Assembly (NCBI GenBank): GCA_003550325.1
Contig: QKWP01000495.1
Coordinates: forward strand, 229,088-293,087
DNA: 64,000 nucleotides
Origin: Gigaspora rosea
Taxonomy: Eukaryota; Glomeromycota; Glomeromycetes; Diversisporales; Gigasporaceae
Reading direction: 5' to 3'
This document shows, piece after piece, positions 45,859 to 59,400 of the stretch (position 1 is its first letter; every line of letters starts with the position of its first letter). The position numbers were made by a program, and so were the translations under genes. The notes under the pieces are model-generated. The model did not search any database. It was not told where the DNA came from and saw nothing but the letters and a program-made list of their open reading frames with translations.

Positions 45859-47084
45859 AGAAAAACTCATTCATAATTGTGAAACGCAAAATTTCTGAAT
45901 TTGCGTTTTTTACCCTATTTTGCCCTTATTTGATTGCCGTTTATGGCTAAAAAAGGTTACTTATCGTATCACGAAATTGATCGCGTTTTATATAGACTCC
46001 TGCTCTTGCTCTGGTAGGAGCTCTGGTAGAAGCTCTGGTAGGAGCTCTGGTAGAGCTTAGCTAGAGCTCAAGAACGAATCAAAGTAGTTGACGAGACTCA
46101 GTGAATTTATGTAGTTTGTAATGATTTGTTACCAAAAATTATTGGATTAACGTGGGTTCTGGGACGAAGTTTGCTTATTTTTTGATATTTTTGATTTTTT
46201 ACTTTCGGATTTTTTACCGTCTAGATGAATAGATAATCGCTAGAATTAAAGACCTGCGATATTTTGAGTTTCGCTAAACCAATCATTTAGTGCTAAACTT
46301 GATCTATTGATGAGATTGATTTTATCGCTCTGAAAAAGATTTCATCATATATGTGAAACATAAATTTATTAATTTAGGATTAGTATTGTATAAAAAAAAT
46401 ACAATAAACCTTCTTATCCGATACCCTACTATGATCGGGACTATCAAATAACTCGTGTTATTTGGTATATAGTATACTTAAAATAGTTCCCGCGGTTTTT
46501 TTTAACTGGGTAAATTATTCTCATTCATCATATTTAAAATTTTATGATCGAATAAGCTAGCTAAGTATTTTAGTTAATTGTTATTTATTTTTTCTATTAT
46601 TGTTGTTATTATATTTTAATTACGGTGTATAACTAATGCTCTTTTCTTTTTACTTTTTTTTTTTTTTATTTTGTAGTCTTGACTTAAAATTCATATTATA
46701 ACGATAAGAATTTAATAAATGTTAAACACGATAATTCTGAATACGGTAGTCAGTTTTTTATTCCAATAGCTTGGAACATGTTAGTGCCGAATACGATATA
46801 AGATTTATTTTCGAAGAACCTTTTAACGAAATAAAGCAAAGATAGAGACTTGATGCTGTTGAAATTATATATTTAATAAAGCTTTTTTCGATTATTGCTT
46901 ATTGTTACTTGTCTTGAGAATTGCTTGAAAATTTATTATGTTCGTTTATATAATTAAATTCTCGTTCGTGATAGATTTAACAATCTTTAGGCTACCGAGA
47001 TTTAAATTCTAACCTGCTTTGCTGTTGCTTTTTGAGTATTTGTAGGAATTGTGCTATTAATATTTTCATTTATTTAGTCACTTG
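45859..47084. other. Spacer between units C and D
   Basis: Unique DNA with no gene recognised. It holds a short minisatellite (45996-46070) and several T-rich tracts. The kinase 3' flank landmarks seen in A, B, C and E are missing, so unit D is truncated at this side. Confidence 0.45.
45996..46070. repeat. Minisatellite, gctctggtaggagct unit
   Basis: About four to five copies of a 15-bp unit gagctctggtagNa, with the SacI-like palindrome gagctc in each. It is more GC-rich than its surroundings. Confidence 0.75.
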
Positions 47085-47666
47085 TTGGCTTACAATTTAG
47101 TTTATAATGGGATTTTATTTTTACATTAGTTATTATTAATTTAAACCACAAATTAAAATAAAAACGTAAAAACAATATGGTAAAAAGTTGATATGACAGT
47201 AAGAACATGGCCGTACGACAATTATATCACAAATTTTTAATTAAAATTACCTCTAAATTTAGCTGATTCATAATACGCTAGTTTGATCTCCTTAGTGTTT
47301 ATTAATCTGCTGGTATACTTGGAATTTTTGAAATTCTGTAAAATAATTTGTGTTGTTTTGATTTCTTCGTTAGCAGAAATAAAACTTCTTCTGATATCAG
47401 CATCTGATACTGAAGGATTCACCGTAATTGCGAGCCATCTTGAAAATATTAAGCTAACACCTTTAGCACTAGGTCTTAAAGTCCATGCATTTCTTAGCTA
47501 ATTCAATATAACATTTCGGCGTTCTTTCAGAACATTCGGGTCTTAATCCGTTACAAATCTTCAAGGCAAGTCCAGAGTCAAACGGAGAATCATAAAAAGG
47601 TCTTTTCCCAGTTGACAATTCTGTCATAATAATACCTAGACTATATATATCAGATGCTTGTGTATA

Positions 47667-48242
47667 CCCTATAAAAAAAGTGGTCCGGGGTGTGGTACGG
47701 GTTGTGTCTGGAATCCACGGAATGGCACGGTCGGAGAGAGCTGTTGACGGAATATCACGGTAAAAAGTGGTACGGGGGAGGTGGCACGTTATGACACGTC
47801 ATACGTAATGGCACCTTCATTTCACGGAATGATACGTGTCGAAGGTGGTACGTGTTGGCTCGTTTCACGAAGAGCGAAATGGGTGTCTTAACAAAAAAAA
47901 TTTCTTGCAAAATTTTGATACATGAGCAGTTGTTAGTTTGTTTATATTGTATTGATTGTTGATATAAATTTATGTAATCTACTTGTATGTATATTTTTTT
48001 TTTATCACACGTTAATTCACGTTAATTACCTGGCCAAATCCCGTGCCATTTGGACTAGTAAAGTGTTGCAAAACCCGAGCCATTAACGGTCCATTTTGTA
48101 CGGGCATACGGTCCACCACGGGCCAAAAAATCCGTGCCAATCCAAGCCTCCTACGTACCAAATACGGGTTTAATCCGTGCCACCAAAACCCGTGCCTTTA
48201 CTCAGCCAACCCGTACCTTTACGGTCCATTTTTCTTATAGGG
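47667..48242. mobile_element. 576-bp inverted-repeat element inside kinase exon (copy D)
   Basis: The left end CCCTATAAAAAAAGTGGTCC and the reverse complement of the right end CCCTATAAGAAAAATGGACC match at 17 of 20, with a shared GGTACGGGTTG further in. The flanks are ata (47664-47666) and ata (48243-48245). Copies A, B, C and E have no insert. The interior is rich in ggcacggt / cgtgcca variants and more GC-rich than its host. No transposase. Superfamily unassigned. Confidence 0.85.
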
Positions 48243-50059
48243 ATAGCCTCCGCCTAATAAAATTTCTGGTGCAATATATGGCATGACTCCATAAACTTCA
48301 CCTTTTGAAGCAGATTCTTTCAGATTCTTAGATAATCCAAGATCGGCAACAAAAGACTTTGCCATGATTTAGCAAAATATTTCCACTATGAAAATCACAA
48401 TGAACATATCCTGATTCATGAATCCTAGCCATATCATTTGATATATCTATAAGATGCATCAATTTGCTTTCCCAATCGAGTCTTTTAAATTTTGATATCA
48501 AAAAATCGTACATATTTCCACTATCGGCATATTGAAATACCATAAGATTCTCTGAGTTTGTACATCTTGAGTTATTCCATATATTTCAAGACCAAGATAC
48601 ATTGAACATTATTTTCGAATATAATTGTCAGATGACATTATGCGCGGAATATCCTGATTTTTACTCAATTTTGGCCCGCATATAATAACCTATAAAAATA
48701 ATCATGCGTTTTATTCTTCTCAATTGCATTGCACATCACTATTGTGGCTTTAAGATTTAAAACAAATGTAATGATTAAAAATAAGTTTGTTATACTATTT
48801 AATATAACCTCAGAGAATTCTCATTATTATATCAAAAATATCGGGAAATCACATCTTTTTGCAAAGTACCCTAATAAAACCTTAAACTTACTTCTTCTAA
48901 ATCGCCAAGTGTTTTAAGTGCAACTTTGCATGATTGTTCACGTGTTCGTAAACTTTTTTTAATTACTTGGCTTGCCATCTAACTAGATCGCAGAATATAT
49001 TGTACCAAATCCACCTTTACCAATTATTTGATGATCAACTAATCTATCAAATGGAATCCATTCAATCAAATTCTCATATTTTGCAATCTTAACTAGAAAT
49101 TTTTTTTACGCATTCATCGATTTCTTTATTTCCGCTGGACCACCATCGAATTATTCTCTTTGGATCACATAATTGACACCAGGTTCCAGAGGTATTATAC
49201 TGCCTACAACTTGTACATACTTCTAAAGATTTTACTAAATCTTTACATGATTCTTCATATCTGGTCAGCATGTAATAAGTTGCACCGCGGTTTTTTAATG
49301 CTTCTGAATTATCTGGTTTAATTTTTAACGATTTATTTAAATCTGCAAAGGCTTCTTCATATCTATTCATTATGCGATAAGTTTCTCCACGTTTACTTAA
49401 TGTTTTTGAATTATCTGGTTCAATTTCTAACGATTTATTTAAATCTGCAAGTGATTCCTCATATCTATTCATCATGCGATAAGTTTTACCACGATTTCTT
49501 AATACAAATGCATTATTTTGTTCAAATTCTAGTGATCTATTTAACTTTGCAAGTGATTCTTCATATCTACCAAATTGATAGTATAATTTTCCACAAATTC
49601 TTAATGCATCTGTATTATTTGGTTCAATTTCTAATGATTTATTTAAATCTGCAAGTGATTCTTCATATTTATTCATCATTAAATAAGTTTTTTCACGAAT
49701 TCTTAATGCTTCTGCATTATTTGGTTTAATTTCTAATGATTTATCTAAATCTTTAAGTGTTTCTCCACGACTTATTAATGCATCTGTATGATTTGGTTTA
49801 ATTTCTAATGGTTTATTTAAATCTGCAAGTGATTCTTCATATCTATTAATCATGCGATAAGTTTCTCCACGAATCAATAATGCAAATGCATTGTTTGGCT
49901 CAATTTCTAATGATTTAGTTAAATCTACAAGCGATTCTTCGTATTTATTAATAATGCGATAAGTTGCACCACGAGTACTTAATGCATCTGCATTATTTGG
50001 TTCAATTTCTAATGATTTATTTAAATCTGCAAGCGATTCTCTATCTTTATCCATCATAT

Positions 50060-50470
50060 AATAAGTTTTTTCCACGACTTATTAATGCAAATGCATTATT
50101 TGGTTCAATTTCTAATGATTTATTTAAATCTTCAAGTGATTCTTCACATCTCTTCATCATGCGATAAGTTTCTCCACGAATTCTTAATGCATCTGCATTA
50201 TTTGGTTCAATTTCTAATGATTTATTTAAATCTGCAAGCGATTCTCTATCTTTATCCATCATATAATAAGTTTTTTCCACGACTTATTAATGCAAATGCA
50301 TTATTTGGTTCAATTTCTAATGATTTATTTAAATCTTCAAGTGATTCTTCACATCTCTTCATCATGCGATAAGTTTCTCCACGAATTCTTAATGCATCTG
50401 CATTATTTGGTTCAATTCCTAATGATTTATTTAAATCTGCAAGTGATTCTTCATATCTACTAAATTGATA
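50060..50470 (-). repeat. 205-bp tandem duplication in TPR copy D
   Basis: The block with ttatccatcatataataagt through to cgattctctatctttatcc occurs twice, offset 205 bp. Two TPR units are 204 bp, so the extra T in aagttttttccacg makes the duplication frame-shifting. The copies look identical, so it is recent. Confidence 0.8.
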
Positions 50471-51048
50471 ATATAATTTTCCACAAATTCTTAATGCATC
50501 TTCATTATTTGGTTCAATTTCTAATAATTTATTTAAATCTGCAAGTGATTCTTTATATCTCTTCATTCATGTAATAAGTTTTGCCACGGTTTTTTAAAGA
50601 AAATATATTATTTGATTCAATTTTTAATGATTTATTTAAATCTGATAATGATTTTTATATTTACCAATCATGCGATAAGTTGCACCACGGTATCTTAATG
50701 CATTTACATTGTTTGGTTTGATTTTTAATGATTTATTTAAATTTGTAAGTGACTCTTTACATCTATTCATCATACGATAAGTTTCTCCACGTTCACTTAA
50801 TGCCTCTGCATTATTTGGTTCAATTTCTAACGATTTATTTAAATTTGCTAGTGATCCTTCATATCTACTCATCTTGCGATAAGTATTCCACGACTTCTTA
50901 GTGCAAATGCATCATTTGGTTCAGTTTCTACTACTTTATTTAAATCTGCTCGTGATTCTTCGCATATGTCCATATGAGAAGTTTTTTCCCGATTTTTTAA
51001 TGCATATGCATTAAGTTCAATTTCTGATAATTCATTATATCTGTACAT

Positions 51049-54000
51049 CTATGAATGCAATTATTTGTAATAATTATTAGTACTATGTAAATCAATAAAA
51101 TGTTTTTCATAAGTCAACGCTATCTACGTTCATTTAATTTGTTAGAGGCTTATCAAAAATACCAACACCGTAATCTTGACCGAAAAAACATGACATTTTA
51201 TAATTTCACAGCCAACATTCTGACAATTTTTTTTATTTATTTAACTTTCAAGTACATGAGCATTTCATCGAGAAACTTTTTAATCCTAGAGGTTCGTAAT
51301 CTCGAAATATCTAGATGAGAGAAGACATATTCAGGCAGACCTGATAATTATGATAAACTATAAGGATTTTGAACTTACGAACCAAGTGGTTGTCGGAATT
51401 TGATATTTGAACTTTGTCGTCAGATGATTGAATAAACCATGATATTTTTATTCCTATGAGTGACAGTACAAAAAAACTATAAATCGATTTATGATTATAT
51501 GTGCAATCGAAATACTGTACGTATATAACTGGTTGTTCTAGTCGTTTATACAACACGGTAGAATCAGAAAATTTAGGTAGGAATATAATGTAACGATTAT
51601 AAACTATATTATGGTATTAGATCAGATTTTCCTGAGTCGAATTGCTAGGTCGAGTTCGATATGGTGAAATTCATTAACCAATTTACAGGTTTTCTTCATT
51701 TAAAGCTGATATCATACCTGATATTGTTTCACCCGCTTTATTAAGCAAATGCAATTTAACAAGGAGGATTTTAGTCACCCTAAAGTTCATTGTACGTGTT
51801 AAATATATACAATTTTCCTATTTCATTAATTGATGTGCATAGTGTTTATATAATTGGCTGATCAAGATGCGATTATTAACCAATCTAATCAATGAATTTA
51901 TTAGTCAAGCGAAACGAAATCTTCACTTCTAAGTGAATTCTTGGGGTTGCTAATTCTTTTTTTATTCTTTTTGCATAGCGAATATAGATATTCCTTCAAT
52001 ATTAGAAATGACTTTTACGTACATACTCAAAAAGTACTGTTAGGCCCGAAAATCGTTCCAACAGGGACCGTCAAAAAGTTTTCCTGCTGATTTTTTAAAA
52101 TTGACCAGTTAGAATGCAAACAATATCACGTTGCATCTGATTTCATTTCTGATTGGTATAGTAGTAATGCATCATGTACTAAAATTTTTTTCATAAAAAA
52201 ATAACGTGGTAACTTTTTTATCTTATTGTTTTTTTGACGAATATTTTTTTTCATTATATATATTGTTATTACATATAAAAACATAAACTTCCAGAATCAT
52301 CTCAACTTTTTTTTTTTTACTAAATTGTATAAAAATGGAACGTCACAACGTTATACTTTAATCCCAGGCACGATTTCAACGCAATTTGAATTTTATATGA
52401 CAAATTAATGAAATTTATTAAAGTACTGAATTTGCAGAAACAATTTATCAAAATATTTGCCAAAATAATAAAAATTTATCGAAATATTTGCGGTCCCTGC
52501 GCCGGTGACATAGTCATTCATGACCGTTAAATCATGTGATCAATTCGCACTTCGTAATGTGTAATGTCACACCTAAATTGCAGTTAAAAAATTATTCATA
52601 GAGATATGATTTATATTTCATTTTCACTGGTCTTATTACGTATGTCTGATATTAGATCAACAATGATAATATATAATAATAAAACATGCATAACAAATTA
52701 AAGAACAACTTGATAGGTTACCTAATGATGAATAATATAAGATGCTTTTGTAGCTTTATCATTACAGTCTGCTCTTATATACCGTAAATGTGTAGAAGAT
52801 ATGCTCCAGGTGGTCATGTAATAGTCCAGGCGACTACTTGAGCAAATTCCGAGTGCTATCAAGTCGACTTTTTTTTTTATTATCTGCTAAAAGTTCTTTG
52901 ACTTTTTCGATACTTATTGTATTTTTATAAGGAAAAGTTTTCTCAGTTCTTTATAAATATAATATTCAACACTACTTTTATTATTACAAAAAAAAAAATT
53001 GTAGTCAGCTCTTCTATAACGAGCTGATGGTCCTAAAAAGTTTACCATAGAAAATTACCATGTGCTTATTAAGAAAGAGTATCTATGCTGTTCGAAAATT
53101 TTTAACTAGCCTTTAGCATTTTAACGAATTATTGTGTTTTTTAAAAATTTTGAATGTTTGATTATGGAGAGTTCGTTATACGTTATAGAATCAGCTGTAT
53201 AAAAAAAAGGTCTATTAAATTATTAAATTCTTCAAAAGCTTTATATTATGGAGAGTTCATTATACTTTATAGAATCAGCTGTACAAACAAAAAGTTTTTG
53301 AATGATTAAATTTTTAAAAGTTTTTATAAAATTTTCATTAAATAAATCTATTAAGTAATTTTGATAAAAAAAAAAAAGGTTCGATAAATAATCTTTATTA
53401 TCATATTTGCTATTATAAAAAATAAGTAGTTTACCGATTGCAAAGCAATATACATTATTTCAATTTACAAACAACTCAAGTCAATTAATAATGCAAAACA
53501 TCAACATGAAGTGAGTAATGAAAGTGTTAAAATGTTTCAATATTGATACAGTTATTACAGGTGCACACAAAGTTGAAAAGGCACAATTTATCTAAAATCA
53601 TTCAAATCAAGATATAGCTTTTATGTAGTTTATTAAGTAATTGAATCTATTAAAAAGTTTTTGAATTCCGGAGTAGACATCCGAACTGTCATGCTCATCC
53701 GGTTCGCAGCCTTGTATACATTTTCGGTATGTTCTGCCCTCGCTATAATGTAGTGGTCGGGCTGGAAAATTTTATCTATTATAAATCCGTATAACGAAAT
53801 ATCCGCTATAACGTTATATAGTATAATAATAATAATTTTATATTGTTCTTAGAAAATTTCAGGATTTCTCTGCTATAGCGAGAGACCTGCTATAAAAAAA
53901 AAAATCTATTATCACTTGAGTCTATTTTCACTTGAGAAATCTTAAAAATTTTGTAACTTTTCAATTATGATATGGTTCAGACAATTTTTCTTATATAGGA

Positions 54001-54479
54001 TGTGTATATGAAATTTATGACTAATATTACACAACTTAAAGCGATTGAAATCGTCAATTTTTGAGAATGTTTCTTTTACACATTCTACCTATGATATTAT
54101 GCCTTTTTAGCTGGCAACAAGAAAAATATAAAGGTTCGGGAATTATATGTATTTGCTTTATAATCAGGATTTAAGATTATAAGGGGTTTAATGAGGTTTA
54201 TCCCAATTTTCAGTATCAATCACGGTAGTAATTTGCTAATTCGAAACTAATTTACACAAAGTAAGGTTCGAAACTCTGACCAACAAGTCAAATTAGAGTT
54301 CGTCGCAGAATTCACAAAGACAATTTTGATACACAACATATCAGTACATATACTCATTTTTATATTTTGAATAATATATATTTTATAGATACAGTTAGAG
54401 ACCGTCAAATTTTTGGATATCAAATTGGAAAAATTTTATTTGGATAAAAACAAAAATTTGGATATATTTTGATATTATT
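51049..54479. other. Shared 5' flank of unit D
   Basis: Non-coding counterpart of the B flank, shorter by the internal duplication B carries. Remnants of the two small frames (near 51660 and 53515) are broken. No MITE private to D was seen in the flank. Confidence 0.45.
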
Positions 54480-55281
54480 TGGATGTAAATTTTAATAGGT
54501 ATATATATTCTATCCTTGCACTATACCGTAAGAAATAACATTATGTATTGCATTATATTCAAGATCCATAAAATTTATCATGGTATTTAGTGTAAATATT
54601 TTGGATAAAAAAAATTTTGGGTTAAGTTAAAAATTTGAAAATTTTTGATTCCGAATTTTTGTCGAATATTATCTAGTATATGCTATATTTAATATTCAAA
54701 ATTCTAACTGAAAAAGATCCGCCAAATCTAATTGCTTAAAAAAAAAATTTAGAAAAGTTGGCTAGCATTAAAAAAATAAGGAAAATTTTGGTTAGCGTTA
54801 AATTTGGAAAATTTGGATTGATTTGGCTCATTTAGCTCAACATTTTGTCTGTCCTTGTATACATTATATAGAAATAACAAGAAAGTTTGTCCTTTATCAA
54901 CTTGTTTGTTCATGAAAATTCTTCATGATATAAAATTTCTCAGAGGAACGCAATTACCTTAATCAGCTTCTTTATATACGATAAGATCGTACATTTTCGA
55001 ATCTATTATAAGAATACAAGAATTCTTTAAAATAAATAAATAAATAAATTACCATAAACAATCATGTAATAGGTAAAAAAAAAAAAATATTGCTCAAATT
55101 TATATAATTGAATCGCATATCTGTCCGATGTTTTGAGCAGCAATAACCGTCAAAATACATCTGAAAGATATCGATTACTGATGTGCATTCGTACTGTCAT
55201 ATCGATTTTGCCCTCATATGATAACGTTATTATCCGGCATTTGCTACTATAATAAGTATTATCCGGCAGGTACTATGTAAA

Positions 55282-55400
55282 ACACTGACGGAAAAAATTT
55301 TACATTATTTCCGCAAATTTTTATTAAAATCATGTGACAAATTCTTATCAATTTTAATATAAAATCTGCAGAAGTTATATAAAATTCTTTCCGTAAGTGT
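55282..55400. mobile_element. 119-bp foldback MITE, ACACTGACGGAAA ends
   Basis: The left end ACACTGACGGAAAAAATTTT and the reverse complement of the right end ACACTTACGGAAAGAATTTT differ at two positions. It is absent from the matching place of copy C (about 42045). Confidence 0.8.
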
Positions 55401-55411
55401 ATATGTCATAC

Positions 55412-55522
55412 CTGCCAGATAAATTAATTATCTGGCATGATATACAGATCATGGGCCTTCGGCCACGTGCTTTTGCTATTATCCTGCCCATACCCATGTA
55501 TCCGTCAAATCATGCCAGATAA
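55412..55522. mobile_element. Foldback element, TTATCTGGCATGAT ends
   Basis: The left part has attatctggcatgat and the right part atcatgccagataac in inverted order, with an additional gccagataa at the left edge. The centre contains catgggccttcggccacgtg, a strong local palindrome. It is absent from copy C and interrupts the possible 3' exon of the kinase. Confidence 0.65.
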
Positions 55523-55703
55523 CAAGAAATTTTTTGGTCGTATTAAATAACATGAAGCTAAGTGAGTTTTTTCTTTGAATAGTACTATTAGGTTTCATAT
55601 GTAAAACTCTTTACTTAGTTATTATTAATTCAAAAAAATAAACATTGATATGGCAGTAAAAACATTGCCGTATGACAATTATAACTCAATTAGTCACAAA
55701 TTT

Positions 55704-58189
55704 TTAATTAAACTTACCGCTAAATTTAGCTGAAATCTCCTTAGTGTTTATTAATTTGCTGACGTACTTGGAATTTTGGGAATTCTGTAAAGTAATTTGT
55801 ATTGTTTTGATCTCTTCGTCAGCAGAAACAAAACTTCTTTTGATATCAGATGCCTCGTTAGTTAATGATACCCAGGGAGTCACCATAATTATTAGCCATT
55901 TTGATAATATTGAGCTAATATCTTTAGCACTAGGTCGATTAGATGGGTTAAAATCCATGCATATCTTGGCTAATTCAATATAACATTCAGGAGTTCCTTT
56001 AGAAAATTTGGGTCTTAATCCTTTACAAATACCCAACGCAAGTTCAGAGTCGAACTCAGAATCGTAAAAAGGCCTTGTTCCAGTTGACAATTCCGTCATA
56101 ATAATACCTAGACTATATATATCAGATGCTTCTGTATATTCTCCACCTAATAAAAGTTCTGGTGCAATATATGGCATGATTCCATAAACTTTACCTTTTG
56201 AAGCTGATTCTTTCAGATTCTTAGATAATCCTAGATCGGTAACAAAAGACTTCATCATAGTTTTGTATTGATTTAGCAAAATATTCCCACTATGAAAATC
56301 ACAATGAATATATCCTGATTCATGAATTCTAGTCAGATCATTTGATATATCTACAAGATACCTTAATTTGCTTTCCCAATCGAGACTTTTAAAATTTAAT
56401 TTTAAAAAATCGTACATATTTCCACTATCGGCATATTGAAATACCATAAGATACTGATTTTCTAGATTTTGAGTTATCCCATATATTTCAAGACCAAGAC
56501 CATTCAATCTACATTGAACATGATTTTCGAACTATTACATTAGGAATATATTTATAAATGTCAGAATGATTGTACAGTACACATGCTACATTTTTGATTG
56601 CGCTTTGCAAAAAGATGTGATTAGTAATTTGCAAATTCTTTTTTTCAAATTTCATGCGTATTATGCGCATGGGAATTTTATTCAATTTTGGCTCGCGTTA
56701 TGGTAACTTGCCTTTGTATAAAAAATCATGCGCATTGTACATCACTAGTTGTGATGCTATTTGAGCTTGTGCTTTAAGATTTCAAACAAATACAGGACAA
56801 ATATGATGAAAAACGATTGTTTTATTTTTATTATTAATCTTAACGATTTCTCATTATTATAATCACAAATGTCATCAAATCACATCTTTTTGCAAAGCGC
56901 CCTAATAAAACCTTAAACTTACCTCTTCTAAATTGCTAAGAGATTTAAGTGCAACTTTGCATGATTGTTCACGCGTTCGTAAACTATTTTTAATTATTGG
57001 CTTTCCATCTAACCAGGTTGCAGAATATATTGTACCAAATCCACCTTTACCAATTATTTGATGATCAACTAGCCTATTAAATGGAATCCATTCAATCAAA
57101 TTCTCATATTTTGTAATTTTTATTAGAAGTTTTTTCACGCATTCATCAATTTTTTTTATTTCCGCTGGACCACCATCGAATTATTATCTTCGGGTCACAT
57201 AATTGACACCAGGATCCAGAGTTATTATACTGTTTACAACTTGCACACATTTCTAAAGATTTTACTAAATCTCTACATGATTCTTCATATCTAGACAACA
57301 TGTAATAAGTTGCTCCACGATTTTTTAATGCATCTGCATTATTTGGTTCAATTTCTAACGTTTTATTTAAATCTGCAAGGGCTTCTTCATATCTATTCAT
57401 TATTCGATAAATTTCTCCACGAATTCTTAATGCATCTGCATTATTTGGTTCAATTTCTAATGATTTATTAAAATCTGCGAGTAATTCTTCGTATCTATTA
57501 ATCATGCGATAAGTTTCTCCACGAATTCTTAATTCATCTGCATTATTTGGTTCAATTCCTAATGCTTTATTTATATACGCAAGTGATTCTTCATATCTAT
57601 TCATCAAGCGATAAGCTTCTCCACAATTTCTTAATGTATCTGCATTATTTGGCTCAATTTCTAATGATTTATTTAAATCTGCAAGTGATTCTTTATATCT
57701 CTCCATCATGCAATAAGTTTTACCACGATTTCTTAATGCAAATGCATTATTTTGTTCAATTTTTAATGATTTATTTAAATCTGTTAGTGATTGTTTATAT
57801 CTGTTCATCATGCGATAAGTTGCACCGCGGTATCTTAATGCATTTACACTGTTTGGTTTAATTTTTAATGATTTATTTAAATTTGTAAGTGACTCTTTAC
57901 ATCTATTCATCATACGATAAGTTTCTCCACGTTCACTTAATGCTTCTGCATTATTTGGTTCAATTTCTAATGATTTATTTAAATCTGCTAGTGATTCTTC
58001 ATATCTTCTCATCTTGCGATAAGCTATTCCACGACTTCTTAATACAAATGCATCATTTGGTTCAATTTCTAACGCTTTATTTAAATCTTCTAGCGATTCT
58101 TCGCATATGTCCATATGATAAGTTTCTTCACGATTTTTTAATTCATATGCATCGAGTTCATTTTCTAATAACTCATTATATCTGTGCAT
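55704..58189 (-). pseudogene. TPR-kinase copy E (one frameshift from open)
   Basis: Starts at the ancestral ATG, 58189 (MHRYNELLENELDAYELKNR). It has nine to ten TPR units and CASCKQYNNSGSWCQLC. In GNKEIDE the DNA has a run of eight A (near 57152) where B has AAAGAAA; the extra base ends the frame at GNKKN. Past that point the kinase is open: N-lobe (GKGGFG, VALK) to 56933, intron with GTAAGT, exon 2 from 56531 with HCD, DLG and APE motifs, then a strong donor GCGGTAAGT at 55718. The single defect is in a homopolymer, so a sequencing or assembly error is possible. If corrected it would be a second intact gene. I label it pseudogene on the sequence given. Confidence 0.65.
56622..56747. mobile_element. 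hAT-like MITE in the kinase intron (copy E)
   Basis: The ends TAGTAATTTGCAAATTC and catcacta are flanked by gatgtgat (56614-56621) and gttgtgat (56748-56755). Same ancestral insertion as in B and C. Confidence 0.72.
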
Positions 58190-59400
58190 CTATAAATGCA
58201 ATTATTTGGATTAATTAATTATTCGTATATATAAATCAGTTAAAGATTTTTTATAAATCAACGCTACTACGTTCACTTCATTTGTTAGAGGCTTATCAAA
58301 AATACCGACACCATAATCTTGACCGAAAAAACATGACATTTATAATTCACAGCCAAAAACCCTGACAATTTTTTTAGCTTCAAGTACAGGAGTAGTTCAT
58401 CGAGAAACATTTTGAATCCTAGAGATTAGTAATCTCGACAAACTATAATTTAGCTAGATGAGAGAAGACAATTTCAGGCAGACCTCATAATTATGATCCA
58501 ACTGCCAGGATTATGACTTTCGGGACCAAGTGGTTGTTGGAATTTGATATTTGAATTTTGTCGTCGGATTATTGAATAAACCATGATATTTATTATTAAT
58601 ATAAGACGGTACAAACAAACTGTAAATTGATTTATGTCAATATATGCAATCAAATACTGTACGTATATAGCTAGTTGTTCTAGTCGTTTATACACCACTT
58701 TAGGACGAAATTTTAGGTGTGAATAGCTCATAATTTAATATACCGATTATAAGCTATATTATGGAATTAGATCAGATTCTCCTGGGTCGAGTTACTTAAC
58801 CGAGTTCGATATAGTGAAATCATTAATCAATTTACAGATTTTCTTATTCCGTCATCATTTATAATTGATATCATACCTGGTATTGTTTCACCCGCTTCAT
58901 TAATGCAAATGCAATTTAACAAGGAGGAGACTAGTCACCCAAAAGTTCATTGTATTAAATATACATACAATTTCTATTTCGAACTTTGCTAAATTGCTGT
59001 GCATAGTGACACTACAGTTTTTAGCGCATATGGGCGGATTTTGCGTTACATCCTATTTTATCCAAAGCAAAAAAACTTCAATTATTTCAGGATCCCATAA
59101 ATAAATTTCACCAATTTTGGGCTCATTAGAATCGTGTTGCCCAGCAAGTCATTTTGGCGATAAAATCACCAAAAGGATCAGCGAGTAAAAAGCTATTCAC
59201 TTTTACCATTTTTAGTAACGATGATTTTCTGTGTGAAATGCTGCGTTCTCAATAGGTTACGGCACGATTCCCCGAAAGCTATTTTACTCACATTCTATTT
59301 CATCTGCAGCCCACTTTTCCGATAAGACATATATTCAACATTATATGTTTTGGACAATCCTTCTCTTTGACAAGACATTTTTCCGACATATTATTTTAAT
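58190..59400. other. Shared flank of unit E and adjoining unique DNA
   Basis: The unit flank runs to about 59085, with the small conserved frame broken by a base loss near 58822. From 59086 the sequence is unique, with no recognised gene. Confidence 0.4.

Larger units (their letters stand above)
47237..51048 (-). pseudogene. TPR-kinase copy D (pseudogene)
   Basis: The ancestral ATG is at 51046-51048. A base is lost at ataagtattcc (about 50890). The repeat region is cut into frames 50872-50636, 50566-50252, 50280-50047 and 50075-49089 by single-base indels, two of which are the same TTTTTT expansion carried in a 205-bp duplication. The zinc module (CTSCRQYNTSGTWCQLC) is intact. An extra A after ECVKK (about 49105) ends the frame. 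Exon 2 has lost about 13 bases in NHVQCRLNGLG (about 48593) and is interrupted by a 576-bp element between ASDI and the APE region. Non-functional. Confidence 0.88.
47085..54479 (-). repeat. Segmental duplication unit D
   Basis: Fourth unit, paralogous to B: it has the full long flank, including the gcgattgaaatcgtcaattt block (54040; B 37000) and the small frame block at 54250. It runs directly into unit E at ttttaataggtatatatatt (about 54493). Confidence 0.85.
54480..59085 (-). repeat. Segmental duplication unit E
   Basis: Fifth unit, sister to C, directly abutting D. It ends after the gcgcatatgggcggattttg block near 59085. Private insertions are two small foldback elements at 55282-55520. 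Confidence 0.85.

Noticed and set aside
48043-48240. 65-residue frame in the D insertion
   Set aside because: It is formed by cgtgcca/ccgtacc repeats of the 576-bp element and ends in its terminal inverted repeat.
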